From assembly GCF_030719295.1 (NCBI RefSeq), contig NZ_CP120997.1, positions 1,116,001-1,180,000 on the forward strand: a DNA stretch of 64,000 bases, in the 5' to 3' direction. The notes beneath the pieces are model-generated. The model had not been told where the DNA came from, ran no database searches, and was given only the letters and a program-made list of their open reading frames with translations. The DNA is from Streptomyces sp. Mut1 (lineage in GTDB: Bacteria; Actinomycetota; Actinomycetes; Streptomycetales; Streptomycetaceae). The position numbers were made by a program, and so were the translations under genes. Positions 8,050-16,271 of this stretch are shown here, one piece after another (position 1 is the first letter of the stretch; each line of letters opens with the position of its first letter).

Positions 8050-10572
8050 ATGGAACATGTGCCGCCACCCGCCGAGGAATTGGTGCTCCTCGACCGTGAA
8101 CTGGTCCGGCTGGACGCCCGCCGGTCCCAGCTGCTGACGCGTCGCACCTGGCTGCTGAGTGTGCTGGCGGCCAACGGTCCGGCCCAGGCCCCCGGACCCG
8201 CCCCGTGGGGTCCGCCCCCGGCCCGGGGCCCGGTCGCGCCCTGGGGTCCGGCCCGGGCCCACTCGGCTCCGGCTTTCGGTCCGCCGGCTCCCGCCGCCCG
8301 CGCGCACAGCGCGCAGAACGTGCTGCTCGTGCTCGGCGGCCTGCTGCTGACGGTCGCCGCGCTCGCGTTCACCCTGGTGAGCTGGGGGGACATGGGGATC
8401 GGCGGTCGCAGCGCGGTGCTGACCGCGGTGACGGCCGGAGCGCTGATCGCACCGGCGGCGCTGCTGCGCCGGGGGCTGTCCTCGACGGCCGAGGCGCTCG
8501 CGGCTCTGGCCTCGGTGCTGATGGTGCTCGACGCGTACGCGCTGTACGAGGTGGCGGTGCCGGACGCGGACGGGGCCGGTTACGCGGCGACCGCCTCGGC
8601 GGTGCTGGCGGTGCTGTGGGCGGCCTACGGTCTGCTCCTGGACCGGCTGCGGCTGCCGCTGCCGCTGGCGGTGTGCGCCGCACAGCTGCCGCTGGTCCTG
8701 TGGGCGTGGGCCGGGGGCGCGGGGGCGCTGTGGTTCGCCGGGGCGCTGCTGGTGACGGCGGCGCTGGACGGCGTGCTCGCCCTGCGGCTCACGCGGGCCT
8801 CGGTACGGGTCCCGGCGTGCGTCGGTCTGTGTGTGACGGGTGGGACCGGGCTGCTGGTGGCTCTGGTGGAGTCGCTGACGGCGGGCGGGCCCGCGGGGGC
8901 GGTGGCGCCCGGGGCGCTGCTGCTGGCCGGTGCGGGTCTGGCGCTGGCCGGGGCCCACCGGGCTCCCGGGCCGTTCGCGGTGGCCGGTGGGGCGGTGGCC
9001 GGTCTGGCGGCCGTGGCGGGGGTGGGCGGGGTCGCTGCCGCCGGGGTGCCGGACGGCTGGCCGGTGCTGGTGTACCTGCTGTGCGGCGGGGCGCTGCTCG
9101 CCGGTGTGCGGGCCCCGCTGGGGCGGGCGGCGGCCCGGGGGCTGGTGCGGGCGTCCGGGGCGGTGACGGCGGGTGCGGTGCTGATCTCGCTGCCGGCGGT
9201 GATGGTGGTGGCGACGGGTCCGGTGACGCGGCTGGGCGGTGTGTGGTCCGGCCTGCCCGACAGCGCCCGGGACGCGGTGGGCGCGCGGGAACTGCCGTGG
9301 CGGGAGATGGCCGCCGCCCCTGTGGTGCTGCTGCTGGTGGCCGTGGCGCTCGGAGCGGCGTACCGGTGGTGGGAGGGCGTGGTGCGGTGGGCCGGGCCCG
9401 CGGCCGGTGCCCGGCCCGCGTGGCGGGATGCGGCGGGCGCGGCGGCGGTGGCGCTGGCCTGGTCGGGGCTCACGGTGCTGCCGGCCGCGCTGGACCTGTC
9501 CTTCGCGACGGCTCTCGCGGGGCAGCTGGTGCTGGTGGTGGCGGCGTTCGCCGTCGCGGTGGGCGGGCTGCGGGGCGGGGCGCCGGCCGTGGCGCTGACG
9601 GCCGGGGTGACCGGGTCGGCGGGTGCGGCCGGGGCGGGGCTGCTGTCGCTGGCGACGGAGGCGGCCACGTACACGGCGTTCGGTCTGCTGGTGGCGGTGT
9701 TCACGGCCGTCGCGGTCGCCCTGGAGCCGGCCGGGGAGCGTGCCTCCGCGCCGGTCGCGGTGCGGGCGGCGTCGGCGTGCGCGGCCGTGGTGTGTGCGGC
9801 GGTGCCTGCGGCCGCGCTGGGCGCTTCGCTGGGCCTCGCGGTGCACGAGAGCGCTGCGCTGCTGCTGGCCGTCCCCGCGGTCACGGCCCTGCTCGGCGCC
9901 CGGCTCGGGGGGCATCCCGTGGCGCTCCCGGTCGAGCTGACCGGTGCGGCGGCGGGCGCGGTGGCCGTGGCCATGGCGCTGGGCGATGCCCGGTCCCTGG
10001 CCCTGGTGCTGGCGCTGTGCGCGGTGGTGGCCTCGGGGACGGCGCTGCGCCCGGAGCGGCGCCCGCTCGCCGGGTACCTGGCGACGGGGCTGTTCGTGCT
10101 GGCGGCCTGGGTACGGCTCTCGGTGTCGGGGGTGTCCGCCCCGGAGGCGTACACCCTGCCGGTGACGGTGCCGGCGCTCGTGATCGGGGTGCTGCGCCGG
10201 CGCGGCGACGCTTCGGCGTCGTCGTGGACGGCGTACGGGCCGGGGCTGGCGGTGACGCTGGTGCCGTCGCTCTTCGCGGCGTGGGGGGACCCGGACTGGC
10301 CCCGGCCGCTGCTGCTGGGGGCGGCGGCCCTGGTGATCACGCTGCTGGGCGCGCGGCTGCGGCTCCAGGCACTGCTGGTGCTGGGCGGCGCGGTGCTGGC
10401 GCTGGACGCGCTGCACGAGCTGGCGCCGTACGTGGTGCAGGTGGCGGGCGCGCTGCCGCGGTGGGTGGCGCCGGCGCTGGCCGGGGTGCTGCTGCTGGCG
10501 GTGGGGGCGACGTACGAGAAGCGGCTGCGCGATGCCCGGCGGCTGAGGGACGCGCTGGGGCGGATGCGGTGA
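8050..10572 (+). CDS. Large multi-pass membrane protein, unknown function
   Basis: A protein of 840 residues made almost wholly of hydrophobic Leu/Ala/Val/Gly segments; I count on the order of twenty or more possible membrane spans after residue 105. The N-terminal 100 residues are cytoplasm-like: a charged helix (PPPAEELVLLDRELVRLDAR) and a Pro/Gly/Ala linker. No transporter motif, catalytic motif or repeat is recognised. ATG 8050 is chosen because the charged helix follows directly; ATG 8014 would add 12 residues and neither has a clear ribosome site. The gene lies between two identical tRNA-Val genes on the other strand. Confidence 0.8.
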   Translation: MEHVPPPAEELVLLDRELVRLDARRSQLLTRRTWLLSVLAANGPAQAPGPAPWGPPPARGPVAPWGPARAHSAPAFGPPAPAARAHSAQNVLLVLGGLLLTVAALAFTLVSWGDMGIGGRSAVLTAVTAGALIAPAALLRRGLSSTAEALAALASVLMVLDAYALYEVAVPDADGAGYAATASAVLAVLWAAYGLLLDRLRLPLPLAVCAAQLPLVLWAWAGGAGALWFAGALLVTAALDGVLALRLTRASVRVPACVGLCVTGGTGLLVALVESLTAGGPAGAVAPGALLLAGAGLALAGAHRAPGPFAVAGGAVAGLAAVAGVGGVAAAGVPDGWPVLVYLLCGGALLAGVRAPLGRAAARGLVRASGAVTAGAVLISLPAVMVVATGPVTRLGGVWSGLPDSARDAVGARELPWREMAAAPVVLLLVAVALGAAYRWWEGVVRWAGPAAGARPAWRDAAGAAAVALAWSGLTVLPAALDLSFATALAGQLVLVVAAFAVAVGGLRGGAPAVALTAGVTGSAGAAGAGLLSLATEAATYTAFGLLVAVFTAVAVALEPAGERASAPVAVRAASACAAVVCAAVPAAALGASLGLAVHESAALLLAVPAVTALLGARLGGHPVALPVELTGAAAGAVAVAMALGDARSLALVLALCAVVASGTALRPERRPLAGYLATGLFVLAAWVRLSVSGVSAPEAYTLPVTVPALVIGVLRRRGDASASSWTAYGPGLAVTLVPSLFAAWGDPDWPRPLLLGAAALVITLLGARLRLQALLVLGGAVLALDALHELAPYVVQVAGALPRWVAPALAGVLLLAVGATYEKRLRDARRLRDALGRMR

Positions 10573-10590
10573 GGTGACCTCGGGAACGCC

Positions 10591-10625
10591 GACGGCCCGG
10601 AAGCTCTGGAAGCTTCCGGGCCGTC
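10591..10625. terminator. Bidirectional terminator, membrane protein / tRNA-Val
   Basis: Perfect 15 bp stem (GACGGCCCGGAAGCT / AGCTTCCGGGCCGTC), 5-base loop, between the membrane-protein stop and the opposing tRNA. Confidence 0.85.
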
Positions 10626-10633
10626 GGTCCGGG

Positions 10634-10705
10634 TGGGCGATACTGGGTTCGAACCAGTGACCTCTTCGGTGTGAACGAAGCGCTCTCCCACTGAGCTAAT
10701 CGCCC
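10634..10705 (-). tRNA. tRNA-Val (anticodon CAC), copy 2
   Basis: 72 bases, the same mature sequence as 7817-7888: anticodon loop TTCACAC, T loop TTCGAAC, discriminator A. A possible -10 box TAATGT lies on the minus strand at 10719-10724; the -35 is not clear. Confidence 0.97.
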
Positions 10706-10759
10706 GGACGCACGGCAAACATTACCCCATGTCAGCGGCGCCCTTCGACCATCACCGGG

Positions 10760-11251
10760 TCACTCGTGGATCTTCCACGGCATGACGATCCCGAACTTCC
10801 ACACGTAGATCCCGACCAGCACCGCGATGATCACGAGGCCGGTCACCGTGAGGATGATGTTGCGCCGCCGGACCTTGGGATCGAGCGCCCGCTGGGCGGC
10901 CTCGGTGACCTTGCGCCGGGTCCAGCGCAGCACCAGCTGGGCCCAGACGAACTCGGTCGCCCAGATCGCCATGCCGCCGAAGATCACCAGCCAGCCGGGG
11001 CCCGGCAGCGGCAGCATGATGATGCCGGCCACCACCACGGCCAGGCCGACCACGAAGACGCCGACCTGCCAGCTCAGGTGCAGCGCTCTGGACGCCTTGA
11101 TGAAGCCGGGCGCCCTGGACCCGAGCGCCGGGTCCTCCTTGGTCACTCCCGGGATGACGTCCCCCGTCGCCTCGCGGGGTGCTTCCCCCGCCGCGGGAGC
11201 CGGTTGCGCCGTCGCGCCACCCGGGTCCCGCCCGTCACTCTCCGCATTCAT
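10760..11251 (-). CDS. PGPGW-motif membrane protein (TIGR02611 type)
   Basis: Membrane protein of 163 residues, function unknown. The signature LPGPGWLVIFGG sits near residues 81-92 between two hydrophobic segments (about 61-80 and 84-105); a third segment is at about 133-152. The N-terminal 50 residues are Ala/Pro/Gly-rich and probably disordered; the segment between the last helices is basic (TRRKVTEAAQRALDPKVRRR). This matches the small actinobacterial family named for PGPGW. It is divergently placed from ssgB. Confidence 0.85.
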   Translation of the reverse strand: MNAESDGRDPGGATAQPAPAAGEAPREATGDVIPGVTKEDPALGSRAPGFIKASRALHLSWQVGVFVVGLAVVVAGIIMLPLPGPGWLVIFGGMAIWATEFVWAQLVLRWTRRKVTEAAQRALDPKVRRRNIILTVTGLVIIAVLVGIYVWKFGIVMPWKIHE

Positions 11252-11354
11252 GGCGTCAACCTACCGGACCGCCTTCCGTCACTGGAATGGCCGCATGACT
11301 CAAAGTTACACACCGCTGTACGAGCTATCTGAAGGATCGCAAAACGGTCAGAGG

Positions 11355-11381
11355 GGTTTACAACGCCACCGTAGGTGGCAT
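11355..11381 (+). promoter_or_regulatory. Possible stress-sigma (SigH-like) promoter of ssgB
   Basis: GGTTTAC and GGTGGCAT are spaced as in SigB/SigH-like promoters, about 60 bases before the ssgB start. The ssgB gene of S. coelicolor is reported to depend on SigH; the match here is only approximate. Confidence 0.3.
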
Positions 11382-11440
11382 GTCGATTTCGCCGACGTGC
11401 GAATCCCCGAGCGCACACTGAGCGAAAGGCCCTGGCGCTT

Positions 11441-11854
11441 ATGAACACCACGGTCAGCTGCGAGCTGCACCTGCGCCTCGTTGTGTCGAGCGAGTCCTCA
11501 CTGCCTGTACCCGCGGGCCTGCGGTATGACACGGCCGATCCCTATGCCGTGCACGCCACCTTCCACACCGGAGCGGAGGAGACGGTCGAGTGGGTTTTCG
11601 CCCGTGACCTCCTTGCCGAGGGGCTGCACCGGCCCACCGGCACCGGAGACGTCCGCGTCTGGCCATCCCGTAGTCACGGCCAGGGCGTCGTCTGTATCGC
11701 GCTGAGCTCCCCAGAGGGCGAAGCACTGCTCGAAGCCCCGGCAAGGGCCCTGGAGTCGTTCCTGAAGAGGACCGACGCCGCGGTTCCGCCGGGTACCGAA
11801 CACCGTCACTTCGACCTCGATACGGAGCTCTCACACATCCTGGCCGAGAGCTGA
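11441..11854 (+). CDS. ssgB: Sporulation septum protein SsgB
   Basis: SsgA-like protein of 137 residues. The sequence (start MNTTVSCELHLRLVV, end FDLDTELSHILAES) is what I remember for SsgB, the most conserved SALP. In sporulating aerial hyphae SsgB marks future division sites and recruits FtsZ (established for S. coelicolor with SsgA). ATG 11441 is the known family start; a GAAAGG run lies about 11 bases upstream. The gene is single, followed by hairpins, and divergent from the PGPGW membrane protein. Its presence is the best single clue that the host is a sporulating Streptomyces-like organism. Confidence 0.96.
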   Translation: MNTTVSCELHLRLVVSSESSLPVPAGLRYDTADPYAVHATFHTGAEETVEWVFARDLLAEGLHRPTGTGDVRVWPSRSHGQGVVCIALSSPEGEALLEAPARALESFLKRTDAAVPPGTEHRHFDLDTELSHILAES

Positions 11855-11872
11855 GCCAGGCCGAGAGCTGCA

Positions 11873-11903
11873 CGACGCCGTCCGACTCGGGGAGACGGCG
11901 TCG
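11873..11903 (+). terminator. Terminator of ssgB
   Basis: 10 bp stem CGACGCCGTC / GACGGCGTCG with an 11-base loop, 18 bases after the ssgB stop codon. Confidence 0.7.
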
Positions 11904-11926
11904 CGCGGACAACCTCATACGGCGGA

Positions 11927-11974
11927 CACCGGCGCCGGTGATCACGGAATCCACCGTGGTGACCGGCGCCGGTG
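11927..11974. repeat. Long hairpin built from two palindromes
   Basis: A 21-base arm pairs with the arm 11954-11974 with two mismatches and a 6-base loop. Both outer parts are the 14-base self-palindrome CACCGGCGCCGGTG, so the element is either a second terminator or two copies of one protein-binding site. Confidence 0.5.
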
Positions 11975-12104
11975 CGCGTCGTGGGGCCCGGTGAGCCCGC
12001 ACGGGCCCCGTACTCCCCCGTACGCCCCGGTCCGCACCGGCCGAGCCAGTAGAGTCGGGCGGCATCGGCGGGCGCCCGCCCGCCGGAGGCCAGGGAGCGA
12101 AAGC

Positions 12105-12680
12105 GTGCTGATCCCCCACGACACCCGGATCGCCCTCGACGTAGTGGTCGATCTGGTGAACACCGCGCCGGAGAGCGAACCGGAAGGGGACGGGGCACCG
12201 GCCGACGGGCTCGGCGACATCGCGGCGCTCCACACGTTCGCCGCGCGCCACCGGGTGAGCGGGGTCGGCGAGCTGGACGAGAAGGACCTGCGGGCCGTGC
12301 ACGACGTACGTGCCCGCTTCGCCCAGGTCTTCGCCGCACCCGACGCCCGGACCGCGGCCGCCCTCGTGAACGCCCTGGTGGCTGCCGCGGGCACCACGCC
12401 GCAGCTCAGCGACCACGACGGCTACGACTGGCACGTGCACTACTTCTCGCCGGACGCCTCGCTCGCCGACCACCTGGCAGCGGACTGCGGCATGGCCCTC
12501 GCCTTCATCATCGTGGCGGGCGAGACGGAGCGGCTGCGGCGGTGCGAGGCGCCGGACTGCCGGCACGCGTTCGTCGATCTCTCGCGCAACCGCTCCCGCC
12601 GCTACTGCTCCAGCCGCACCTGCGGTAACCGCCTGCACGTGGCCGCGTACCGGGCGCGCCGCAGGGAAGCGGCCGGCTGA
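12105..12680 (+). CDS. CGNR zinc-finger protein (ABATE domain)
   Basis: Protein of 191 residues, likely a DNA- or RNA-binding regulator of the actinobacterial CGNR family. The N-terminal part (about 1-140) fits the ABATE domain; the C-terminus has the zinc finger, with CEAPDC, then YCSSRTCGNR containing the defining C-G-N-R, and a basic tail. GTG 12105 is chosen because GGGAG lies seven bases upstream and the family begins with a short segment before the conserved Asp-Val-Asn region. Single gene; targets unknown. Confidence 0.85.
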   Translation: MLIPHDTRIALDVVVDLVNTAPESEPEGDGAPADGLGDIAALHTFAARHRVSGVGELDEKDLRAVHDVRARFAQVFAAPDARTAAALVNALVAAAGTTPQLSDHDGYDWHVHYFSPDASLADHLAADCGMALAFIIVAGETERLRRCEAPDCRHAFVDLSRNRSRRYCSSRTCGNRLHVAAYRARRREAAG

Positions 12681-12684
12681 CGGC

Positions 12685-12840
12685 TCACAGCACGAAGAGA
12701 TCGTGCAACGCGGCCATCAGCAGCAGGCTGCCGATGACCGTGAGGAAGATCATCAGAGGGGGCTGGGAAAGCGCGAAGAGGCAGCCGCGCGGCTCTTCGC
12801 CAGGGGGTGCGGGGGCATCGCCCCGAGAGGTGTCCACCAT
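12685..12840 (-). CDS. Small single-span membrane protein
   Basis: 51 residues: a polar Pro/Glu-rich N-terminal half and one C-terminal transmembrane helix (LMIFLTVIGSLLLMAALHDL). Function not recognised. The frame is open upstream to a GTG at 12909, but those codons have many A/T third positions, so I take ATG 12840. It is convergent with the CGNR gene four bases away. Confidence 0.5.
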   Translation of the reverse strand: MVDTSRGDAPAPPGEEPRGCLFALSQPPLMIFLTVIGSLLLMAALHDLFVL

Positions 12841-13009
12841 TTCGGGACGATCATGACGCAGTCCGGGGCATGCCGCGTACCAACATGCCTCTTCATGACG
12901 GGAGTTCACTCGTCATGGGGGCGGTCGTAATCGCTCCGGCGTCCGATCGCCCAGCATATTTTCGGGACTCTTCCCCCACTCCCCCGCTCCCCCTGCCCGA
13001 GCCGCCGGA

Positions 13010-13981
13010 TCAGGCCAGGTCGCGCAGCTTCCGCAGCTGCGCCCGGCGGTGGACCGTGGTGCCGCCCTCGTGGCCGTTCCAGGGGTAGACCTCGATCTCC
13101 TTGGGCCCCGCCCAGTGGTTGTAGGCGGCGAAGACCGTGGAGGGCGGGCAGATGGGGTCCATCAGGGCGACCGAGTAGAGCGCGGGCACGGTGGCGCGGG
13201 CGGCGAAGCTGACGCCGTCGAAGTACGACAGGGTCCGGAACACCTGCTCCTGGGCGCCGTGCTGGGTGGCCAGGAAGCGGACGATCTCCTGGTAGGGGTC
13301 CTTGTCGGTGATCTCGACGGCCCGCCGGTAGTGCGTCAGGAACGGTACGTCGACGAACGCGGCCTTGACGTGCGGGCTGAGGGCGGCCACCGCCTGGGCG
13401 ATGCCGCCGCCCTGGCTGGCGCCGTTGACGACGATGCGGGCGGGGTCGACGGACGGGTGGCTGCGGGCGGCCTCGACGGCGCGGACCGCGTCGGTGAAGA
13501 CCCGGCGGTAGAAGTAGGTCTCGGGGTCGAGGATGCCGTTGGTCATGAACCCCGGCGACTGCGGGTTGGCGGCACCGTGCGGGTCGGGGGTGGACCCGGC
13601 CGAGTGGTGGTTGACGGCGCCCTGGCCGCGGGTGTCCACGACCAGCGTGGCCCAGCCTGCGGCGGGCCACACCAGGTGGTCGAGCGGCAGTCCGCGCCCG
13701 CCGCCGTAGCCGAGGTAGTGGACGACGGTCGGCAGCGGGCCTTCGGCGCCCGCGGGCACGTTCAGCCAAGCGGATATGCGGTGCCCGCCCCAGCCGGCGA
13801 ACGACACGTCGTAGGAGTCGACCGCGGTCAGCGCGGCGTCGTAGGGGGTGAACTCGGCGTCGAGCGGATGGGCGGCGGCCTCGCCGAGGGAGCGCTCCCA
13901 GAACGCGTCGAAGTCCGCCGGCTCATCGGGGTCCGGGCGGTACCCGCGCAACTGGTCCAGGGGCAGGTCGAACAGGGCCAT
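13010..13981 (-). CDS. Acetylxylan esterase / cephalosporin-C deacetylase family
   Basis: Alpha/beta hydrolase of 323 residues, full length for the AXE1 family, which removes acetyl groups from xylo-oligosaccharides or cephalosporin C. Visible are the nucleophile elbow NGASQGGG (serine near residue 185), the acid in LMDPICPPST (near 275) and the histidine in NGHEGG near the end. The oxyanion region HYLGYGGGRG is also typical. No signal peptide, so an intracellular enzyme acting on imported acetylated sugars is likely. ATG 13981 has GGAG five bases upstream. Confidence 0.9.
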   Translation of the reverse strand: MALFDLPLDQLRGYRPDPDEPADFDAFWERSLGEAAAHPLDAEFTPYDAALTAVDSYDVSFAGWGGHRISAWLNVPAGAEGPLPTVVHYLGYGGGRGLPLDHLVWPAAGWATLVVDTRGQGAVNHHSAGSTPDPHGAANPQSPGFMTNGILDPETYFYRRVFTDAVRAVEAARSHPSVDPARIVVNGASQGGGIAQAVAALSPHVKAAFVDVPFLTHYRRAVEITDKDPYQEIVRFLATQHGAQEQVFRTLSYFDGVSFAARATVPALYSVALMDPICPPSTVFAAYNHWAGPKEIEVYPWNGHEGGTTVHRRAQLRKLRDLA

Positions 13982-14137
13982 GGCTTCTCCGTTTCGGGCA
14001 GGCGAAAGGAGCAGCACGCGCCACGCGTCCCGCCCCCTGGTGCTGAGGGCCTGAACGTACTGGTCCACAGCCCATCGGGACGTTATGCGGCCTCATGGGG
14101 CAGGGGCAAGGGATCTTGGACGAATCGATTCAGCACG

Positions 14138-14188
14138 CGCCCGGCCCCCAGCCCCGCCGCGTGGTACGGCGGGACCGGGGGCCGGGCG
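14138..14188 (-). terminator. Terminator of the 14210 gene
   Basis: 12 bp outer stem (CGCCCGGCCCCC / GGGGGCCGGGCG) with a nested CCCGCCG/CGGCGGG stem, just downstream of the minus-strand gene ending at 14210. Confidence 0.65.
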
Positions 14189-14209
14189 GGCCGGGCGGGC
14201 CCGCCGGTG

Positions 14210-14671
14210 TCAGATGCCGTGCTTCTTCAGGATCGCCTCGATGTCGCTGAAGTCCTCGCCCGCTCCGGCCGAGCCCGACTGCTTCTCGGGCTTGCGCCGG
14301 GGGCGCGCGGTGTCGGGCGAGGATCCGGCGCCCAGCGAGGGGGCCGACGCGGCCGGGGCCACGGCCTCGCCCTGCGCGGCGCGGGCGGCCGCCCTGCGTT
14401 CCTTGCGGCTGCCACCACCCCGGCGTTCGATCGCGCGGGTGATCATGAACAGCAGCCAGGCCAGCCCCAGCACGCCGAAGCCCAGCCAGACGCTCGGCTT
14501 GAAGGCGATGTCCGACAGCCACTTCACGACACCCGTCAGCACCAGCCCGACCGGCACCAGCGAGTACGCGGCGATCCTCGTCGCGGTGAGGAACCGCTTG
14601 CGGTACGCGGTGACGGCGGCGATGCCCAGGCCCGCCGCGGACACCGCGGAACAAATGGTCTCGGCAAGCAT
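14210..14671 (-). CDS. Hypothetical membrane protein
   Basis: 153 residues with hydrophobic segments at about 4-22, 32-52 and 60-80, then a basic/Ala-Pro linker and a conserved-looking acidic tail DFSDIEAILKKHGI. The tail may be a protein-docking segment. Function not recognised. ATG 14671 is preceded by TGGAGG five bases upstream; the longer reading frame adds 14 residues without a ribosome site. Confidence 0.7.
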   Translation of the reverse strand: MLAETICSAVSAAGLGIAAVTAYRKRFLTATRIAAYSLVPVGLVLTGVVKWLSDIAFKPSVWLGFGVLGLAWLLFMITRAIERRGGGSRKERRAAARAAQGEAVAPAASAPSLGAGSSPDTARPRRKPEKQSGSAGAGEDFSDIEAILKKHGI

Positions 14672-14827
14672 CGTGCCTCCAGGCGCAGGGGAAACGTCCC
14701 TTCCATCCTGCACCGGCCACCGGGTGGGCGGCCATGCCCCGGGCCCACATCAGGGAGATCTCAGGGGCCGGAGTCCTCCCCAGGTGCCGGGCGGCAGCCG
14801 TGGCGCACACCCTGCGAGACTGGTCCC

Positions 14828-15343
14828 ATGAGCGATTCCTCCTCCGCGGCACCGGTCGTCCTCGACATCTGGTGCGACCTCCAGTGCCCCGACTGCCACC
14901 GCGCCCTCACCGATGTGCACGCCCTGCGGGCCCGGTACGGCGACCGGATCGAGGTCCGGCTGCGGCACTTCCCCCTGGACAAGAACCGGCACGCCTACGC
15001 GGCGGCCCAGGCCGCCGAGGAGGCCGTGGCCCAGGACAGCGGCCGGCCCTACACCGAGGCGCTCCTCGCCCGCACCGCCGACCTCGCGGCCGGCGGCGAG
15101 AAGCTGCTGGTCGAGGTGGCCCGGGAACTGGGTCTTGACGCCGAGGAGTTCGACACCGCGCTGATCGACGGCCGGCACATGCTGATCGTGGACGCGGACC
15201 AGGCCGAGGGCAAGGCGATCGGGGTGACGGGCACGCCGACGTACGTGATCGGCGGGGAGCGCCTGGACGGCGGGAAGAGCCAGGAGGGGCTGCGCGAGCG
15301 GATCGAGGAGATCGCCGACCGGCTGCTCGACGGGCGGGGCTGA
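14828..15343 (+). CDS. DsbA-family thioredoxin-fold protein
   Basis: 171-residue thioredoxin-like protein of the DsbA/FrnE type. The redox motif CPDC lies at about residues 20-23 after a beta strand (VVLDIWCDLQ), and the cis-proline loop TGTPTYVIGG is near residue 137. There is no signal peptide, so it acts in the cytoplasm as a disulphide oxidoreductase or isomerase. It is convergent with the GNAT gene 15 bases away. Confidence 0.88.
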   Translation: MSDSSSAAPVVLDIWCDLQCPDCHRALTDVHALRARYGDRIEVRLRHFPLDKNRHAYAAAQAAEEAVAQDSGRPYTEALLARTADLAAGGEKLLVEVARELGLDAEEFDTALIDGRHMLIVDADQAEGKAIGVTGTPTYVIGGERLDGGKSQEGLRERIEEIADRLLDGRG

Positions 15344-15358
15344 GCCCCGTGGGTCCGG

Positions 15359-16195
15359 TTACAGGGGTTTGACCAGGTGGAACTTGGTGGGTGCGTAGCC
15401 GAGGGTCTCGTACAGGCGCACCGCCGGAGTATTGGCCGTGACGACATGGAGGCCGATCTTCCGCTCGCCCGCCGCCAGGGCGATGTGCTCGGCCCGGAGC
15501 ATCAGCGCCCGCCCGTACCCCCGCCCCCGGGCCTCCTCCCGCACCTCCACGTCGAACACGTAGCCGACCCGCAGGCCGGGGTGCATCTCGAACGGCGCCA
15601 CCCAGACGTAGCCCACCGTCCCGCCCTCGTGGATCAGGTGCTCCAGCCGCGCCCCCTCGGTGGCGAGGCCGTCCGGCAGGTGCCGGGCGTAGGAGGCGCG
15701 GGCCGCCTCCAGCGCCGCCTCCCGCGGGACACGGCGGGTGACCAGGCTCTCCGCGTACGCGGCTACCGCCCCGTCCTTCCAGGCGGCGAACTCCTCGGGC
15801 CTCATCGGGCGCGCGGTGAGCCCGTCCGCCAGGGCCGCCGGCTGCTCGGGCAGCGTCTTGACCATGTGCCGGCTGTTCTCGGTGTAGCCGAGCGCGGCGG
15901 CCAGCCGTTGCCCGGCGGGGTCACCGGCGGCCGCCTCCGTCCACACCTGGGAGCAGCCCCACCCGCGCAGGATCTCCTCCGCCGCCAGCGCGGCGACGGT
16001 GCCCCTGCCCCGCCGGCGGACGGCCTCGTCGATCCTGAGGTCCTTGACCACCCCCGTGGCACCGCCCGCGCCCGGTTCGAGGACGAGCGTGACGGAGCCG
16101 ACGGGGCGCCCGTTGTCGCACACGTCGTACGCACGCCGCTGTGCGCCGTCGGCGCCTGACTGGATCGGCCCGGTCGGCCGCAGTGTCGTCGTCAT
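15359..16195 (-). CDS. GNAT acetyltransferase with two tandem domains
   Basis: 278 residues holding two GNAT folds: an N-terminal one (about 15-115) with the acetyl-CoA loop RRRGRGTVAALA, and a C-terminal one (about 125-275) with EEARGRGYGRALM and the final NTPAVRLYETLGY. The tandem build resembles mycothiol synthase (MshD), but substrate residues cannot be judged by eye. The first domain may be structural. ATG 16195 is used; the AGGGGA run is rather far (about 14 bases). Confidence 0.85.
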   Translation of the reverse strand: MTTTLRPTGPIQSGADGAQRRAYDVCDNGRPVGSVTLVLEPGAGGATGVVKDLRIDEAVRRRGRGTVAALAAEEILRGWGCSQVWTEAAAGDPAGQRLAAALGYTENSRHMVKTLPEQPAALADGLTARPMRPEEFAAWKDGAVAAYAESLVTRRVPREAALEAARASYARHLPDGLATEGARLEHLIHEGGTVGYVWVAPFEMHPGLRVGYVFDVEVREEARGRGYGRALMLRAEHIALAAGERKIGLHVVTANTPAVRLYETLGYAPTKFHLVKPL

Positions 16196-16271
16196 CGATG
16201 CGTTTCTATCCCCTGCGCGCGGGCCCGTCACCCGCATTTTCGGCCGAGGACCGGTCGGCGGGCGCCCGTCG

